In this document: piece after piece, positions 1 to 10,775 of the stretch | How the letters are laid out: every line of letters starts with the position of its first letter | Numbering within the stretch: the first letter of the stretch is position 1 | Source: Mixophyes australis | Lineage: Eukaryota > Chordata > Amphibia > Anura > Limnodynastidae | Direction: 5' to 3' | Assembly: GCA_036250195.1 (NCBI GenBank) | Contig: JAVHZZ010000002.1 | Span: 72,138,252-72,202,251, forward strand | Length of the DNA: 64,000 bases | Made by a program: the position numbers and the translations under genes | Notes under the pieces: model-generated | What the model saw: the letters and a program-made list of their open reading frames with translations, nothing else | Databases searched by the model: none | Told to the model about the DNA's origin: nothing

Positions 1-44
1 TTATTATCATCATCACTATTCTACAGATAGTGCCGTCTATAGCT

Positions 45-475
45 AAGTTGAGCTGCGTACAAACTACAGGTTTTACAAACAATTATCGTGACAATCACAC
101 AGTAAACGACTGTTAGGTCCCATATCGCATTAGTGTGTACGCTCCCACGATTATGTTTTAACGCACAAAAGCACATTGTATCATTTGATTTGATTTTAGA
201 AACTGACTAAAAATCACTATTAACGATGTAACGATGTTTGGCAAATGTGGAAGCGAGTACACACTCATGACCAGCGGCGTAGGCAGATCTCCATAGAGTG
301 CACAGAGTCACAATCTTTTCAGCCGGTGGTTATTAGAGATGAAGAGCACAGATCTGAAGGTAAATCTTGCAGGTGTGTACACATAAATGCACATGCTCAT
401 CGGGACTTTCAGTCATTGGTAAAATTGTTACATAAATCGCATCAGCAGTAATTTTCTGTAGTGTGTACCCAGCTT
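45..475. mobile_element. Possible MITE of the 'GGGTACAC' type
   Basis: The left end near 58-75 and the right end at 459-475 are imperfect inverted matches (gtacaaactacag against ctgtagtgtgtac). The same terminal motif bounds the clearer copy at 18611-19033. The interior is AT-rich and noncoding, and the small reading frame inside has no recognisable domain. Boundaries and superfamily are uncertain. Confidence 0.4.
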
Positions 476-517
476 TAGCCCAAACCAGGCTACAAGATAG
501 AGTGGAACAATATATAC

Positions 518-664
518 CATTGTTTGCTAACCTGTGACACTCCAGGTGTTGTGAAACTTCATGTCCCAGAATGCTTTGCCAATATGTAGCAGCTTATTGC
601 TGGAAGAGCAGGCTGGGACTTGTAGTTTCACAACACCTGGAGTGTCACAGGTTAGCCAACACTG
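518..664. mobile_element. 147-bp hAT-type MITE with 8-bp target duplication
   Basis: The ends are 15-bp inverted repeats: cattgtttgctaacc at the left and ggttagccaacactg at the right, with two mismatches when inverted. The inverted similarity extends inward across most of the element, so it can form a hairpin. Identical 8-bp direct repeats atatatac lie at 510-517 and 665-672. An 8-bp duplication and CAG...CTG-like ends are hallmarks of hAT transposons. It has no coding capacity and would need a transposase from elsewhere. A second copy of exactly the same length lies at 56562-56708. Confidence 0.87.
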
Positions 665-984
665 ATATATACCATCAAGTTAGACATACCTGCTGTTTAA
701 GTAACACAACTGAGTTACGTATATCATAACAATACAACAGAGAGACTAAACTGAACTTTATAAAATGATCAATCAGGGCACCCAAGGATTCAAACTAGTT
801 CAATAGTATGACACACTGGGAAATTATATTTAACAGGTCACTGAGCATTGACATGTAAAAAAAAGCCCTATGATCTAACATCTGAAACAGATTTCATGAA
901 TATATGTTCGGGGTGTCCAGTTTGTGTCCGTCAGGCCAGATGTCACCCCCCAAGGCATCTGTGTCCTATAACTTATTTGAGAAA
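665..984. other. Unassigned AT-rich stretch
   Basis: I see no gene, no clear repeat and no long open frame here. A short frame around 848-1060 has no recognisable motif. Confidence 0.5.
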
Positions 985-1197
985 AAAAGGAGTACACTTA
1001 CGCTTGGACAAACCATGTTATAATGTAAGAGGTGCAAATAAATTATTACACTTACACTGAAATTTAAGTTGATCTAGAATATGCATTTTCCCAACTATAA
1101 ATCTGTTTATCCCCACCCCCCTCTGATGCAACATGGTTTTGTCCAGGTGCAAAGTTGCTCCGTTATTTTTGATTTGCTCCTAACTCAGCTTCAGGCC
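985..1197. mobile_element. Degenerate palindromic MITE ('FORWARD GGCCTGA' type)
   Basis: The stretch reads as two diverged inverted halves. Each half carries an 'aaaccatgtta / aacatggttttgtcca' block around a short centre, and the right end is ttcaggccc. The same blocks occur in the hairpin elements at 47428-47700 and 51015-51335. The left boundary is not defined and there is no coding potential. Confidence 0.4.
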
Positions 1198-1229
1198 CAA
1201 TGTCTCCAGCTGGATGAGCTACTCCAACT

Positions 1230-1518
1230 CAGGGGCGGGCTGGCCCGGGGGGCAGGGGGGCAGTGGCCCCCCGGGCCGCTTGGTCAGGTTGCTATTAGGG
1301 CCGGCGGGTCGGCTGGCCGGCCGCCCCCCGGATGCAAAATACAATACTTTCCACCGCGGCCGCATCTGATGACATCAGATGCGGCCGCGTTAGCGCACAG
1401 GCAGCCGCATCACATGACAGGGGATGCGGCCGCGTCATCAATGACGTGGCCACATCCTTTTTCATGTGATGCGGCCGACTGTGTGCCCCCCGGCCACGCC
1501 TCTCCCAGCCCGCGCCTG
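1230..1518. mobile_element. GC-rich 289-bp hAT-type element with 8-bp target duplication
   Basis: The terminal inverted repeats are caggggcgggctgg at the left and ccagcccgcgcctg at the right. Perfect 8-bp direct repeats ctccaact lie at 1222-1229 and 1519-1526. The interior is strikingly GC-rich against an AT-rich background. It contains several GCGGCCGC octamers and a perfect palindrome around 1357-1390 built from two such octamers. There is no plausible coding sequence: the frame crossing it spans flanking DNA. It is a nonautonomous hAT by end structure and duplication length. Confidence 0.87.
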
Positions 1519-1639
1519 CTCCAACTCCACTTTTCTTTTACTTTTTCCAAATCTTTTTATTTGCTTTTCAGAACAATAAAATATAACAAAACAATCGTCA
1601 ATATGAGACAATAGAACTGAGAGTATTACCTATACATAA

Positions 1640-2056
1640 CACTGATCAAATATAGAAAAATAGTATGCAGCTGATAAACAGTGCTTAGATAGCGTCTACA
1701 TACTAATCTCCTCTCCTAAACTTACAAAACTAGTAAACAGAAATCAAATTAAGATATAAATCAGAACAATACAAAATAATTTGCACAACAAATCATATGT
1801 AGGTTAAATTGGATAGATCACATTCAGCAAAACAGAGCTACAATCAATATCAAGAAGTTCACTAATCGCAGGAGGAAGAGGAGGTCTTAAAGGCAAAATG
1901 GCAAGAGATGTATACACACAAATATACACGCTAGATATGGGGAAATATGATCATTGAGGGCCACACGTTAAGGTAGTATCATGAACATACTCAGTGTTCA
2001 CCAACTACACTTTTAGTTTGAGCCTCTGTTTTTTTTACAGCTGAGATAGACACCAA
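1640..2056. other. Unassigned AT-rich stretch
   Basis: No gene, repeat family or conserved motif is recognised between the GC-rich hAT element and the next MITE. Confidence 0.5.
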
Positions 2057-2226
2057 GGGGTAGATTTATTAAACCTTCTATAAAGGGAAAATGGAGGTGT
2101 TACCCATAGCAACCAATCAGATTCTAGCTAACAATTTCATAAACGTGGTAGATAAATGATTGCTAGAATCTGATTGGTTGCTTTGGACAACACCTCCACT
2201 TTCCCTTTTGAGAAGATATCTAGCCC
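2057..2226. mobile_element. Palindromic MITE, diverged copy
   Basis: Inverted halves flank an AT-rich centre. The left half has a gcaaccaatcagattctagc block and the right half its complement (gctagaatctgattggttgc). The termini are ggggtagattta and tagccc. It shares the central blocks with the copies at 4315-4479 and 17141-17314 but is the most diverged. No coding capacity. Confidence 0.65.
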
Positions 2227-2696
2227 TAAAAATGCTTTCTATTAATAAACTGCTGCTATGCTTTCAGGTACACCTGTCACCTACACACAGGAGAGGCAAT
2301 CATTTTGCAGGTCAGACCAATATTAAGAGAATGAGAACACAGAGTATTGCCTTATTAGGAAACAGTGACATCACTGAGGCATGTTATGATTCCAAGTGAC
2401 TTGATTGGCTGCCTGTTGCTTTCACCTCATTTCAAGTTGATAAAAACAGTTTAAGTGCTGTAGATTAAAAAGTCGATGGCACGATTCATTTGATCAGGCC
2501 CCGCATGCACAGTGCTAGTACTCAAATCATGTAATCATGCAGTGGTGGGCGGGTCCTGGTGAGGTAGATCACGTCATCCTGACGCCTCCCCCTATTATGA
2601 GATGATGATGTGTATCATGTCATCACGTCCCCCGCAACTTGTCCCTTAGGATCTCCTGGAACGGATGTCCTAAAAGTAGGTAAGTATGGGCTGATG
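2227..2696. other. Unassigned stretch
   Basis: No gene or recognised repeat is visible. Composition becomes somewhat more GC-rich toward 2550-2690. Confidence 0.4.
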
Positions 2697-3173
2697 CAGT
2701 GGTTCCCAAACTGTTCGCCTAAGCTCCCTGGGGTGCCTTGGAGATCTCAAAGGGGTGCCTCGGCCAGGGCCAGTGGTAAGCAAGGTGGGGGACTACTTGG
2801 TAAATATTTTGGGTGCCTTGAAAATATTTTGGAGACCCTAAGCATAAGCAAACCAAGGGGGTTTTTCCTAGTGCCTGGAAACCCCCTCCAAGCCCGGGGC
2901 ACTGTATAATTGAGGTGGCTGGACCCTGTTCACGCTTCACACGGATCTGCTTGAAAAGGGAGAGCTGCTAACAGTAGTGCATGCAGCATTGCCCATGAAT
3001 ATTATGGGGAAAGGAAGAGTTGGAGAGCAGCCAAGCACTGTCTAAAATTATAGCCACGCCCCCATGCATGCTGGTCAAGTCCACTGGCGACGTGGTGTGG
3101 AAACTCCCCTCTACAAATCCTACGCTTTCCCCTGCTAAGGGTGCCTTGAACTGGAAAAGTTTGGAATCCACTG
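2697..3173. mobile_element. 477-bp hAT-type element (CAGTGGTTCCCAAACT family)
   Basis: It starts with cagtggttcccaaact and ends with agtttggaatccactg, an inverted repeat with small mismatches. The flanking octamers are ggctgatg (2689-2696) and ggctaatg (3174-3181), 7 of 8 identical, as expected for an older hAT insertion. Its ends and the adjacent 'ggtgcct...' blocks also occur at the ends of the 15064-16401 element, so the two belong to one family. No transposase sequence is present. Confidence 0.75.
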
Positions 3174-4149
3174 GGCTAATGCTAAAGCTTTACATAAAAC
3201 ATAGCAAAAAAACAGTATAAAAGTATTTACTGTCTGTAGGATCTGCCAAAGACATGCATCCTCGGGGTAAAAATCTCTGTCACTCTGTAGCCTGTTTCTT
3301 TTTCCCTGTATGAATTACAGTGGTCTGTATAATGAGCACTAAGCATGCATGTATCCACTGCAAAGTGTTAGCACATGTTTCTGTGGATCATACAAAAATG
3401 TAAGACTCTCCCTAATGGCCCAACAAAACTGATTTATCATTGTGGTGTAAAGACAGGGTGCATTGCTCAGACAAAAACTAAGACACTGAGAGATACATGG
3501 GGATTTAATGGTTTATACAAGACAGTGACTACAAGAAAAACTGCTCCGAGGAAACCGTCTGAAGACAACTCGGAGGTCACACATGGAAACATACACACAA
3601 ATGAAATACTGATGGGAAAAAGATATGGTAAGTAAAAAAAATGTTGAACAAAAGGACACTTTAAGGATCTTGGAGCGGAGAATGAAGAAGATAATACTTA
3701 TGAGACCTGCTCAGCAAAAAATTATTTCCATGACTTGATTTTTTGCATTCACGGATCACTTTTCAGAAAAGGTGTTTGCATGGGAAGGGAGACATGTCAC
3801 ATATGAATATCATGTCCGTAACAATGTTAGAGTCACGGCTTGGAAGAAAATGCAAAGTACTCTAAAACAATAGTATTTGCCTAAACGATGTGACGGTGTA
3901 ATGCACGAACATGACACTGCTGTGACCAGACTTCCATCAATCACCCATCAGCAGTATTACCTCTAAGCCACGCTCCGTGGACATGCAAAAGTCTAACCTC
4001 GTCTCTGAACAGACAGCTCCATGTACAATGTTCTCATCCAGGACCACAGTATTATTCACAACCACTTCACTTTTTACATGTCTAAGGGAACAGCACCCAG
4101 GACTGTGAAGTGGCAGCTGCCTTATTTATCAACAGGTCTTTTACATATT
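3174..4149. other. Unassigned stretch
   Basis: AT-rich DNA without recognised repeats or coding motifs. The open frame at 3375-3635 (86 codons) has no identifiable domain. Confidence 0.4.
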
Positions 4150-4545
4150 ATCTAGCGCTTTACGGAAAATATTTCCTCATTCACATCAGTCCCTGCCCCA
4201 GTGGAGCTCACAATCTATATTTCCTACAACACAGGGACACGCACTTGGGTTAATTTCGTCAGAAGCCAATAAACCCACACAGACCCTACACAAATAGAGC
4301 CCTGGGGGTATATTTACTAAACTGCGGCTTTGAAAAAGTAGAGATGTTGCCTATAGCAACTAATCACATTCTAGCTTTCATTTATTTAGTACATTTTACA
4401 AAATGACAGCTAGAATCTGATTGGTTGCTATAGGCAACATCTCCACTTTTTCAAACCCGCAGTTTAGTAAATATACCCCTTGGTCGGAATCGAACCTTGA
4501 CCCCAGCGCTGCATTGCGTGCACTGGGTAGACTAATTTTTGCCAT
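4150..4545 (-). mobile_element. Old SINE/L2-tail copy split by a MITE
   Basis: The left part (about 4150-4250) is an antisense tail with 'tcacatcagtccctgcccc' and 'agctcacaatcta'. The right part after 4480 has 'tcggaatcgaacc' and 'ccccagcgctg', as in the antisense head of the younger SINEs here. The palindromic MITE at 4315-4479 lies between the two parts. Divergence is high, so it is much older than the other SINE copies. Confidence 0.5.
4315..4479. mobile_element. 165-bp palindromic MITE
   Basis: Near-perfect inverted halves, with termini ggggtatatttact and agtaaatatacccc. Internal blocks read as complement of each other (ttgcctatagcaac / gttgctataggcaac). It can fold as a long hairpin, is noncoding, and is inserted in an older SINE. 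It is the same family as 17141-17314, where TTA flanks suggest a 3-bp duplication of PIF/Harbinger type. Here the duplication is not clear. Confidence 0.8.
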
Positions 4546-4560
4546 GTGAGCTGTGAATGA

Positions 4561-6479
4561 GTTCTTACCTTACAAATATACCTATGGGATGATTTATCAA
4601 AGGCATAAGCTTTCCTCTAGCTTGGTGGATGCTCAATCAAGTAAGGAGACATGTTACAAAATAGGCAGGTGTTTTTTGTCAAATATTAAATTCTAACTTG
4701 GTTGGATGTTGGAATGAATTCCTAGAAATGTAAGATTTTCGTGTTCACAATATGTACCCATTTACGATCCCCATTTCCATAATTCATGAATAAAAAATTA
4801 AAACATAAATCCATATGTACATGTTCTTGTTAAATATGAAATATAATTAGAATGTGGGTCGAACCAATGTATCTAACTCGGTGTTCCATTTATATTATTT
4901 ACTTTTAGCTTTGTATTGTACTTTTAGCTTTACACATATACATTTTGTCCACTCTTAGCCAGAATTCTGTCATCGTACACAAGTTCAATGGCTAGCTGTC
5001 ACTAAGATTAAATCTAGCTTCTGTTTTAAAAAAAGCGAAATAGCTGCTAAATTGAACACGTGGACATGCATTGTGCATTTTGCACATGTTTAATAACACT
5101 AATCTAAAATTAAGAACATATTAAATGTTCAATCAAAAGCTGACAAATGTTTCACTATGGACTTAGACAAATCAAATTTATAAATGTAATGAAAAACAAT
5201 TCATCTTAAATAATGCAGAACCGTGTTTTTAAATAGCCAATATTAGATTTCCATGTATGAATCAGGCAAATACAATCAGAGTGGAAATGGAGACTTTGCA
5301 AAGAAGAAAAAAAACTTGACGTGGGTAGAAAATTGTGCCGAGCCGTCCTTGGCAGTGTTCCACGTGGGTAGATTTGCACGGGTGCACTCACTGGCGAACG
5401 TAAGCCAAAATAAATATTTGTGCCTAAGACTAAATCACTCCCATCTAGAAACTCTGCCTACTGTTTATGATTTTTTTTGTAAATGAATTCAAGCACAATA
5501 ATAACTCTCTTTGACTAAAATGAAAATAAAAACACACAACAACAAGAAGTTCAGAGCTCACAAGTAAATGCCTTGCAGCAAGATAACTTGTACACTGTTA
5601 GGAGGGATGCTGCTATAGGCTGGATATCTGCTTTTTTTGCACACTGAAAGGTATATCTATATCCTGAACGGGTATAACCACATTTTAAAGGTGTGGATCT
5701 TGTGGCTTTAGCGTCTATATGGGAGATACAGATAGAAAGATTGATACAGATATGAAGATGTATACAATCCTGAAACTACAAATATACACATGACTTTATT
5801 GTGTACATTTAATATTTCATTATATAATTTGTTTTACGATAAGTTCAACATGACATTGCTAATACAAATAAAAGAGAGCATAAAAATGTTATTTGTTTTC
5901 TTTCGTAGGTGTGTATGTGTGTCTGTGCAATTTCAAAGCTTAAAACAGATCCTAAAACAATCTAAAACAAGGTCCATCTGGTACCTACGACATACGGTCA
6001 GCTCATACACTGTGGCAACGTAGTGTTAATTTCAGCCATGCGCCAGAGCATAAGGCGCCATTAACAGAACTGGAATGTCAGTGGCAGCTGAAACATCCAG
6101 GGAGCTGTCAGAATCATACTGATTCATTGAAGACAATGATGAAAGATACAGTTCTGAGCACTTCCACATTCAGTACAGGGTGGATGAGGCCCAGGAATGT
6201 CACTATGATGTCACTGGGATTCCAATAGAAGTAAGTACATGGTACATGGAAGATCAATATTGGATCTTCCTCAAGGGTATGCTGGATAACATTTGACCTG
6301 GTTGGGCAAACAAAAGCAAGTAGCTCAGGTACTTCTATCTATGCGCCACAATGGGCATGACAAAAAATGTGCAGGCGTGGTTTGTCTAATGTGCAGGCGT
6401 GGTTTTATATCATCAATGAGAAGTGAGGCACATTAAGCCAAACGTCCTTAAACTTATCCACATGTTCAGAAGCATAGCA
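4561..6479. other. Unassigned AT-rich region
   Basis: No gene is recognised. At 4580-4605 there is a single end of the palindromic 'cctatggg-gatttat' type seen at 22012-22146. The short frames near 5206-5486 and 5790-6023 have no recognised domain. The DNA becomes part of the Ngaro-like element somewhere after about 6480. Confidence 0.4.
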
Positions 6480-6895
6480 CTTACCCATTGAGGGTTAAGT
6501 TGTTGGTCACCTCCAGCCAATAGAATCCTGTGGGAGTGTTTAGGTTTGTGTGCCCATATATTCTCACGCAAAGGATGCTGGGTCTCTTCCGTCGCAGAAA
6601 TCCCCAGGGAGTAGCTGTGTCAGGCTGAGTAGCTGCATTTTATAATTTAGCTGCATTTTAGTTGTCCTTTCCGTAGTTGTTTGCATTTAAACTTTTGTGA
6701 ACAGTTGGACTGTATTGACTGTCGTTTCTCTGTGTTTACTGGCGACTAGCTGTGTTTAAATTTTCTCCCCGTTACCTAAAAGTTTATTTCTTCATTGGGC
6801 CTTTAATCATTCCCTCGCTGAACTCTGCACCTGCATATTGTATTCTACTAATAGGACATGTCATGCCCGAAGAGAAGCGCCCCTGCCCCCTCTAG

Positions 6896-9172
6896 ATTCA
6901 CGAGAGCGCTGGGTCGCCTCCCCGTAATGTTCCCCTGGCCTCCTCCACAGACCAGACGCCCGCTGCTTCCTCCGGCGCTGATACTGGGGCTGCACGCCGG
7001 GGGAGCAGTGGGGCAAAACGCACAGCAGCGTGGGCAGTCGGGCGGGGAAGAGAGAGAGTCAGACGCTCTTCCCGCCGCGGCCGCTCATCAAAGGGGAGTG
7101 GCGCAACTCCGGAGGCAATTGGTAGGCGGGCGCACGCGCCGGAGAGAGAGGCCGTGCCGCCTGTATCCGCCGTTGCAGCAGTGGGGAGGGTCAGGCTGAG
7201 CGCGGTGAGGAGGGGGTCCCCCTCTCCTGTGGCTGCTCGGTCTGCTGAGCACAGTAGCGGTTACACTATTAACCCCTTGGGGGCGGAGCGTAGTGGGCAG
7301 AGGCCTGTAGCTCACAGGCAGCAGGGGAATGGAGCTAGCCCATCATATGCCCGGTCAGAAGTAGGGACTGTGGTGCAGAGGCAGCCGCAGAACACGAGGC
7401 CCAACAGCGCCCCACCTCTCATGTCTTTGGTATGTTTCCCACCGCCAATCCCTGTGTCTCAGGCTGCGAGGGATCTGGTTTTGCCTGCTCAGATACCTGA
7501 CCCCAGGTTGCACCAGAACGTACAATCACAGGACAGTTTTGTTCAGTATCAGGCTAGGGAGAGGGCAGCTCTTAACTCACAGCCCCCCTTCTCTAGCTTT
7601 CAAGCGGAGGGAATGTCTCCTTTATTATTCTCACAGGATGTTAGCGGTTCCTCATTTACCCCGTTCCCCCCTACCCAGCCCATCCCTCAGGTTCACACGA
7701 CAGCCTGGCACAATAACGGGACAAGGTTCCCACAGCTTGGTCAGGTGGGAAATGTGTTGCATAGTCAGGCGCAACCGCATACATGGTATATGCCTTCTCA
7801 GACATTAGTTGGTCCCGGTTCCTATCTACCGTTACGAGGCCCATTTCCCCAGCCCGCACAGGTTGAGTTTCGTACGCAGACGCAGTCTCAGCAAGGGATG
7901 CCGCTCAGAGGTGATGCCATTGGGGAATGGTCCGCCCCTTACCCCCCTCCTAATTTTCCCATGTCTTTGCCTACCCCCTATGCTGGCACGATATCCGCTA
8001 CCGTACATAGTGCCCACCTTCAAATGATGCAGACTTCTGCCTGTCAATCACAGGCGCCGTCCAGCCAATTCCCTATGCCGCCTGGTTTCAACTTAGTACC
8101 ATTCCCGGGCCAAGTTCTCAGTACTGATAGTGGGGCGGTGGGCGCATGGGTGAATTTACAAGGGAGCAGTCCCGCTGTTGATATGTCTTGTCATTCAGTA
8201 TTACAGGGTATGCCAGGAGGCGAGTGCATTTCCGCTGATGGTCGGGTCGAGTCGGGTCCACAGGGCGGTACTTCAACGTCGCACGGAACCAGGGAGGCGT
8301 CGCCTGCGTCCAGGCAGGAAGCAGCAAGCAGCGGTGAGTACTTAAATTGTTTTTCTCCGGTAGCTCATTCATGTAGTCCTCCCATGTCATCCTCGGGTAG
8401 CAACGAATCTGACACAGAGGCTGGGCCGCGCAAGCTCATGAAAGTGTTGCAACAGCATTTTGGCGGGGCAAAAGGGGTTAGGAATTCAGGAGGCGCAGTA
8501 CCTGTTTATGAAGAAGGAGGTGATGGCAGTGACAAAGTGTGTTGCGCTAACACAGGGCTTACTACCGGTATTAGGCCATGCATAAGAGACCGAATAAACA
8601 AAGGTTTTTATGTAGACATTTCAATCACGGGGCGTGCGAAAAAAGAGTTAGAAAAGGCAGCAAGTAAAGGAGGTATGGGTGAGGAGACATACAAAACGTT
8701 TACCAAGTGGATTTCAGGTTTCTGCTCATTTGCCGCGGTATATCTGGAAACCAGACCGGATGCCATGCATGATATTCTGCGTTATCTGCATATGATAACG
8801 GTGATGTACGAGTCAGACGCCCCATTTATCTGGAGAGAGTATGATCAGGTGTTCAGAGAAAGGTTAAGTGGTAAGAGGGACATCCCGTTTGGTACCAAGG
8901 ATGTTGAAACATGGATGGATATGGTTAGACGTTCAGTTTCAGAGTTGAGAAGTAACGCTGTACCCAGGTTTCCAGGGCCGGGGAGGCAGGGGGCCTCCTT
9001 TCCCGCTCGCAATAAATGCTTCGCTTTCAATAGCGGTACATGTACAAGGGGAGTCGCTTGCAAATACAAGCACATTTGCACCCTATGCAGAGGGACTCAC
9101 CCGGCTCGGGATTGCACAAGAAGTAGAGAAGGGGCAGGCAGAGGAGGGCAGGCGTCAGGTGCTAAGCAGTAA
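6896..9172 (+). CDS. Gag-like protein of Ngaro-like element
   Basis: This frame is open for 759 codons. An ATG at 6863 lies in the same frame, but a TAG at 6893-6895 stops it after ten codons. Another ATG at 6858 opens a different frame to 7199, so the native start is unclear (nonsense change or frameshift). The first half is rich in Pro, Gln and Ser and looks disordered. The conserved part, about nt 8570-8960, is a helical capsid-like region. The C-terminus (nt 9015-9120) is a Cys/His cluster with CFAFNSGTC, CKYKHIC and a final C-x2-C-x4-H-x4-C, suited to RNA binding. It overlaps the RT frame, which lies in a different reading frame. Expected role: assembling the cytoplasmic RNA particle. 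Family assignment rests on position and the finger. Confidence 0.8.
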   Translation: MHESAGSPPRNVPLASSTDQTPAASSGADTGAARRGSSGAKRTAAWAVGRGRERVRRSSRRGRSSKGSGATPEAIGRRAHAPEREAVPPVSAVAAVGRVRLSAVRRGSPSPVAARSAEHSSGYTINPLGAERSGQRPVAHRQQGNGASPSYARSEVGTVVQRQPQNTRPNSAPPLMSLVCFPPPIPVSQAARDLVLPAQIPDPRLHQNVQSQDSFVQYQARERAALNSQPPFSSFQAEGMSPLLFSQDVSGSSFTPFPPTQPIPQVHTTAWHNNGTRFPQLGQVGNVLHSQAQPHTWYMPSQTLVGPGSYLPLRGPFPQPAQVEFRTQTQSQQGMPLRGDAIGEWSAPYPPPNFPMSLPTPYAGTISATVHSAHLQMMQTSACQSQAPSSQFPMPPGFNLVPFPGQVLSTDSGAVGAWVNLQGSSPAVDMSCHSVLQGMPGGECISADGRVESGPQGGTSTSHGTREASPASRQEAASSGEYLNCFSPVAHSCSPPMSSSGSNESDTEAGPRKLMKVLQQHFGGAKGVRNSGGAVPVYEEGGDGSDKVCCANTGLTTGIRPCIRDRINKGFYVDISITGRAKKELEKAASKGGMGEETYKTFTKWISGFCSFAAVYLETRPDAMHDILRYLHMITVMYESDAPFIWREYDQVFRERLSGKRDIPFGTKDVETWMDMVRRSVSELRSNAVPRFPGPGRQGASFPARNKCFAFNSGTCTRGVACKYKHICTLCRGTHPARDCTRSREGAGRGGQASGAKQ

Positions 9173-10775
9173 AGCACGTTCACCAGTGAAGGTGCAAGCT
9201 TTGACTAGATGGTTGCGCCTTCACCCTGACCAACAGTTAGCAGAATTTTTATTTAGAGGATTTAGTTATGGTTTTAGCTTACCCATCAAGGGTGCTGTGT
9301 GCGCTCAGGCTGCGAAGAATTTGAAGTCTGCCTATACTTTTCCCGAGATTTTGGTAGAGAAGGTTCAAAAGGAAGTGTCTTTAGGTCGCATGGCAGGTCC
9401 GTTTGAAGTATCTCCATTGGCAGATTTAGTGTTATCACCGGTAGGCGTAGTCCCAAAGAAACAAGCGGGGAGGTATCGATTGATACAACACCTGTCGCAC
9501 CCCCAAGGAAGTTCAGTTAATGACGCTATTGACCCGGAGGATAGTTCAGTGTTGTACCAGTCGTTTGAGGAAGCATTGGAGTTGGTTAGATCATTTGGGG
9601 AAGGGGCGTTGTTAGCAAAGCTAGACATAGAATCGGCTTTTAGGTTGTTACCCCTGCATCCAGAGTCGTTCCATTATATGGGCTTTAGGCTTCCAGACGG
9701 TATATATGTGGACTTATGCCTCCCGATGGGGTGTTCTATTTCCTGCGCTTATTTTGAAAAGTTCAGTTCCTTCCTTCACTGGTGTGTGCAAGCAGGATCT
9801 GGTCATCCGGGTATTGCTCACTACCTGGACGACTTCCTTTTCATGGGGCCAGCCAATTCCCCAGTCTGCTCCAACGTATTGCGTGATGCGCAGTATCTGT
9901 TTTCAGTTTTAGGGGTTCCAGTAGCTCAGGGCAAGACTGAGGGACCTATGACCTGCCTGTCTTTTCTAGGCATAGAGATTGACACGGTTAAAGGATGTTG
10001 TCGGTTGCCATTGGAAAAAGTTACCAAGCTGGCGACTTTAATTCAAATGGCCATGCGTTCTAGGTCCCTGAAGTTGCGGAGCATACAGTCTCTCTTAGGG
10101 TCTCTTAACTTTGCGTGCAGAATAATACCCATGGGGAAGGTTTTCTGCAGGAAGCTGCAAATGGCAATCATTGGGTTCACTCGTCCTCATGCTTGGGTGA
10201 CACTGTCGCAGGAAATTAGGCAGGATTTGCGCATTTGGTTGTCATTTCTCGTTAAATTTAACGGGGTTCGTATTTGGCCCAGTCCCATCGCTTCTAACGA
10301 GCAGCTGAACCTGTACACCGATGCAGCGGGCTCGACAGGATTCGGAGCCTACTTTGACGGGGAGTGGTGTGCTGCATTGTGGCCCGATCTATGGCGGCTT
10401 AGAGGGTTAGTTCAAAACCTGCTGGTTTTGGAACTCTTTCCCATTGTGGTTGCGGTGGAATTGTGGGCCGATAGGCTGGTAGGTCAACAAGTCGTCTTCT
10501 GGTGTGATAACCTGGGGGTGGTGCAGTGCATCAATAAGCAGAGTTCTTCATCTCCTCCCGCTATAGCCTTACTAAGACATTTGGTGCTGCGTTGCCTGGA
10601 CAAGGACATCACTTTTAGTGCTAGGCATGTTCCAGGCGTAAACAATAACATAGCAGATGCCTTATCGCGCTTTCAATGGACAAGGTTTAGAACTTTGGCT
10701 CCTCAAGCTAAGCTCACTGGCTCCCCGTGTCCCCCATCTATCTGGCAGATTGTCGAACAGGCTTGCAAGATCTAG
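9159..10775 (+). CDS. Reverse transcriptase-RNase H of Ngaro-like element
   Basis: An uninterrupted frame of 538 codons. RT motif A is LDIESAFRLLP (residues about 155-165) and the catalytic box is YLDD (about 222-225). RNase H follows with its first Asp in LYTDAAGSTGFGAYF (about 388), then Glu in ELFPIVVAVELW, Asp in WCDNLGV, and a terminal HVPGVNNNIADALSR, so all expected catalytic acids are present. No integrase or protease follows. The frame has no ATG at its start: the first listed codon is GTG and the frame stays open upstream into the gag overlap. Expression therefore probably relies on a frameshift from gag or internal initiation. Function: copying element RNA into DNA and removing the RNA strand. 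The catalytic domains are intact. Confidence 0.93.
   Translation: MLSSKARSPVKVQALTRWLRLHPDQQLAEFLFRGFSYGFSLPIKGAVCAQAAKNLKSAYTFPEILVEKVQKEVSLGRMAGPFEVSPLADLVLSPVGVVPKKQAGRYRLIQHLSHPQGSSVNDAIDPEDSSVLYQSFEEALELVRSFGEGALLAKLDIESAFRLLPLHPESFHYMGFRLPDGIYVDLCLPMGCSISCAYFEKFSSFLHWCVQAGSGHPGIAHYLDDFLFMGPANSPVCSNVLRDAQYLFSVLGVPVAQGKTEGPMTCLSFLGIEIDTVKGCCRLPLEKVTKLATLIQMAMRSRSLKLRSIQSLLGSLNFACRIIPMGKVFCRKLQMAIIGFTRPHAWVTLSQEIRQDLRIWLSFLVKFNGVRIWPSPIASNEQLNLYTDAAGSTGFGAYFDGEWCAALWPDLWRLRGLVQNLLVLELFPIVVAVELWADRLVGQQVVFWCDNLGVVQCINKQSSSSPPAIALLRHLVLRCLDKDITFSARHVPGVNNNIADALSRFQWTRFRTLAPQAKLTGSPCPPSIWQIVEQACKI

Noticed and set aside
1081..1614. 177-codon frame across the GC-rich hAT as a gene
   Set aside because: It spans AT-rich flanks and the noncoding hAT element; its open length is due to GC content.
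7088..9081. Minus-strand and alternate-frame ORFs within the Ngaro gag
   Set aside because: They overlap the gag frame and show no motifs; they are shadows of the coding composition.
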